In this document: positions 62,684 through 64,000 of the stretch, piece by piece
How positions within the stretch are numbered: the stretch's first letter is position 1
Layout of the letters: every line of letters begins with the position of its first letter
NCBI RefSeq assembly: GCF_014635185.1
Contig: NZ_BMCM01000003.1
Span: 419,623-483,622 of the forward strand
Source: Microbacterium murale
Lineage (GTDB): Bacteria; Actinomycetota; Actinomycetes; Actinomycetales; Microbacteriaceae
Direction: 5' to 3'
Length of the DNA: 64,000 bases
Made by a program: the position numbers and the translations under genes
The notes under the pieces: model-generated
Seen by the model: the letters and a program-made list of their open reading frames with translations, nothing else
Databases searched by the model: none
Told to the model about the DNA's origin: nothing

Positions 62684-63325
62684 ATGGGGTCTGATCACTA
62701 CTTCACTGCGGCCCCGGCAAGCGCGGAGAACCTGCGAACCATTCGCGTGACGCTCGCAGATCGTGAACTCGAAGTGACCACCGCCGGTGGCGTCTTCAGC
62801 CCCGACCGCGTCGATGCCGGCACCGCAGTCCTCTTCGCCAACATGCCTCCGCTGCCGCCGAGCGGTAATTTCCTCGACCTCGGAAGCGGCTGGGGCCCCA
62901 TCAGCATCACGATGGCTCTCACCTCGCCGCACGCCACGGTGTGGGCTGTCGACGTGAATGAGCGGGCGCTGGACCTCGTCCGTCGAAATGCCGAAGCTCT
63001 CGGCATCACCAATGTCAACGCCGTGCTGCCCGATGATGTTCCCGACGACATCGTGTTCCGGACCATCCGCTCGAATCCGCCGATCAGAGTGGGCAAGGAC
63101 GTGCTGCACGACATGCTCGAACGGTGGATACCGCGTCTGGACGAGCGCAGCGATGCGTGGCTCGTCGTGCAGCGCAATCTCGGCGCCGATTCGCTCCAGC
63201 GATGGCTCGGAGCGACCTTCCACCCCGGGTACAGCGTCTTCCGCACGGCGACGGGCAAGGGATATCGCGTGCTCAAGGTGCGAAAGCACGGCAACCCTCC
63301 GACGGAGCCGATCGCCCTCACCTGA
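62684..63325 (+). CDS. Class I methyltransferase, RsmC-like (rRNA guanine-N2 type)
   Basis: 213 residues from the ATG at 62684 (MGSDHYFTAAP), the typical actinobacterial start. SAM motif I is FLDLGSGWGPISI near 63-75, and the amino-methyltransferase motif is SNPPIRVGK (Asn131-Pro-Pro) at the place of NPPFH in RsmC. The front segment ELEVTTAGGVFSPDRVDAG is family-typical. The target may be 16S rRNA guanosine, but single-domain actinobacterial forms have not been assigned. The -35/-10 region is not clear; the ATG has no ribosome site. Confidence 0.85.
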   Translation: MGSDHYFTAAPASAENLRTIRVTLADRELEVTTAGGVFSPDRVDAGTAVLFANMPPLPPSGNFLDLGSGWGPISITMALTSPHATVWAVDVNERALDLVRRNAEALGITNVNAVLPDDVPDDIVFRTIRSNPPIRVGKDVLHDMLERWIPRLDERSDAWLVVQRNLGADSLQRWLGATFHPGYSVFRTATGKGYRVLKVRKHGNPPTEPIALT

Positions 63326-63341
63326 GCGCCGGCCGAGCAGG

Positions 63342-64000
63342 TCAGACCTTGGCTGTGCGGCGCAGGCTGTAGCCCGCACCACGATGCTCATCCGGCAACC
63401 GGTCGCCGCGTCCGTGCAGCTTGTGACGAAGCGTCCCTGGAACGTACTCGGTCTGGTACACGCCGCGGCGCTGCAACTCGGGCACGATGAACTCGACGAT
63501 GTCCTCGAACGTTCCGGGAGTGATCGCGTAGGCGAGGTTGAATCCGTCGACGTCGGTCTCCTCGACCCACTCCTGAAGGAAGTCGGCGACCTCTTCGGGC
63601 GAGCCGACCACGCGCGGACCGAGACCGCCGATGTTGCCCAGTCGGGCGATATCGCGGACCTTCCATTCCTTGCCGTCGTCGTTCGCCTGCTGGAAATTCG
63701 CCACGGTCGACTGGATCGCGTTGCTCTTGACGTTGCCGATCGGCTCGTCGAGATCGAACTGCGACAGGTCGATGCCCATCCATCCCGACATGAACACCAG
63801 CGCGCCCTCATCACTGGCGTACTGCAGGTAGTCCTCGTGCTTGGCGTGCGCCTTCTCGCTCGTCTCGTCGGTGATGATCGTCAGGAGCGTGTAGATCTTC
63901 GCGGAATAGCGGTCGCGACCGGCGGCTTCGAGCGCGTCGCGGATGCGCTTCACCGTTCCCGCGAGCACCGTCTTGGTGGGTGCGGCGACGAAGATCGCCT
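63342..64000 (-). CDS. LLM-class flavin-dependent monooxygenase (NtaA/SnaA/DszA type), C-terminal part
   Basis: The frame is open through the right edge of the window; at least 219 residues are visible, and the true start lies outside (the GTG at 63968 is internal: AIFVAAPTKTV precedes it in frame). The features are KIYTLLTIITDETSEKAHAK, the loop ARLGNIGGLGPRVVGSPEEV, GFNLAYAITPGTFEDIVEFI and the ending VPELQRRGVYQTEYVPGTLR, all typical of the NtaA group that uses FMNH2 from a reductase to attack sulfur or nitrogen compounds. The substrate is unknown. It ends 16 bases from the convergent methyltransferase stop. Confidence 0.88.
   Translation of the reverse strand, partial: AIFVAAPTKTVLAGTVKRIRDALEAAGRDRYSAKIYTLLTIITDETSEKAHAKHEDYLQYASDEGALVFMSGWMGIDLSQFDLDEPIGNVKSNAIQSTVANFQQANDDGKEWKVRDIARLGNIGGLGPRVVGSPEEVADFLQEWVEETDVDGFNLAYAITPGTFEDIVEFIVPELQRRGVYQTEYVPGTLRHKLHGRGDRLPDEHRGAGYSLRRTAKV

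Overview
The window comes from a high-GC actinobacterium, most likely Microbacteriaceae and probably Microbacterium. Three things support this: GC-rich third positions; no glutaminyl-tRNA synthetase in view, with gltX placed next to a tRNA-Gln; and the gene order ilvB-ilvN-ilvC / serA / leuB / fumarylacetoacetase-like / gltX, which matches the order I recall from Mycobacterium. No phage, transposase or CRISPR array was seen. Genes are dense, and many junctions are 4-base ATGA or GTGA overlaps.

Layout. 1-2.6 kb: the end of a flavin monooxygenase, then two TerC-family membrane genes, each preceded by a yybP-ykoY-type (manganese) riboswitch. 2.7-6.2 kb: a sigma factor overlapping a DUF4349 membrane protein, then an ArsR-like regulator overlapping an MFS exporter. 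6.2-16.8 kb: TetR and aldo/keto reductase, tRNA-Glu, a metallo-hydrolase, a phosphotransferase broken by an in-frame stop, pepN, a cold-shock gene, an M23 peptidase, topoisomerase IB, tRNA-Gln and gltX. 16.8-25.4 kb: methyltransferase, MFS and FAH genes upstream of gltX, a lone AbiEi-like gene bracketed by palindromic repeats, ilvE-leuB, and an MFS/TetR pair. 25.4-40 kb: serA, three uncharacterised membrane proteins, a GntR-controlled FAD/Fe-S D-lactate-type dehydrogenase, ilvD-ilvB-ilvN-ilvC and otsA-otsB.

40-56 kb holds an accessory catabolic region. A divergent IclR gene faces scoA-scoB-thiolase. Further on, one nine-gene transcription unit, livK-livG-livF-livH-livM-CoA ligase-tetR-3-hydroxybutyrate dehydrogenase-alpha/beta hydrolase, starts at a good promoter that overlaps a perfect palindrome. 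Together these genes could import an acid or ester, hydrolyse or activate it, oxidise 3-hydroxybutyrate to acetoacetate, transfer CoA and cleave to acetyl-CoA. This substrate-uptake-to-acetyl-CoA module is the best candidate for an undescribed system here. The repeat-bracketed AbiEi-like gene is the second.

56-64 kb: YbaK-type deacylase, SDR, tRNA-Lys, HisN-type phosphatase, a lipoprotein, a rifampin ADP-ribosyltransferase (arr), tmRNA, a SIMPL protein, hflX, an RsmC-like methyltransferase and the start-truncated end of a second flavin monooxygenase. All functional calls come from reading motifs by eye. No database search was possible.
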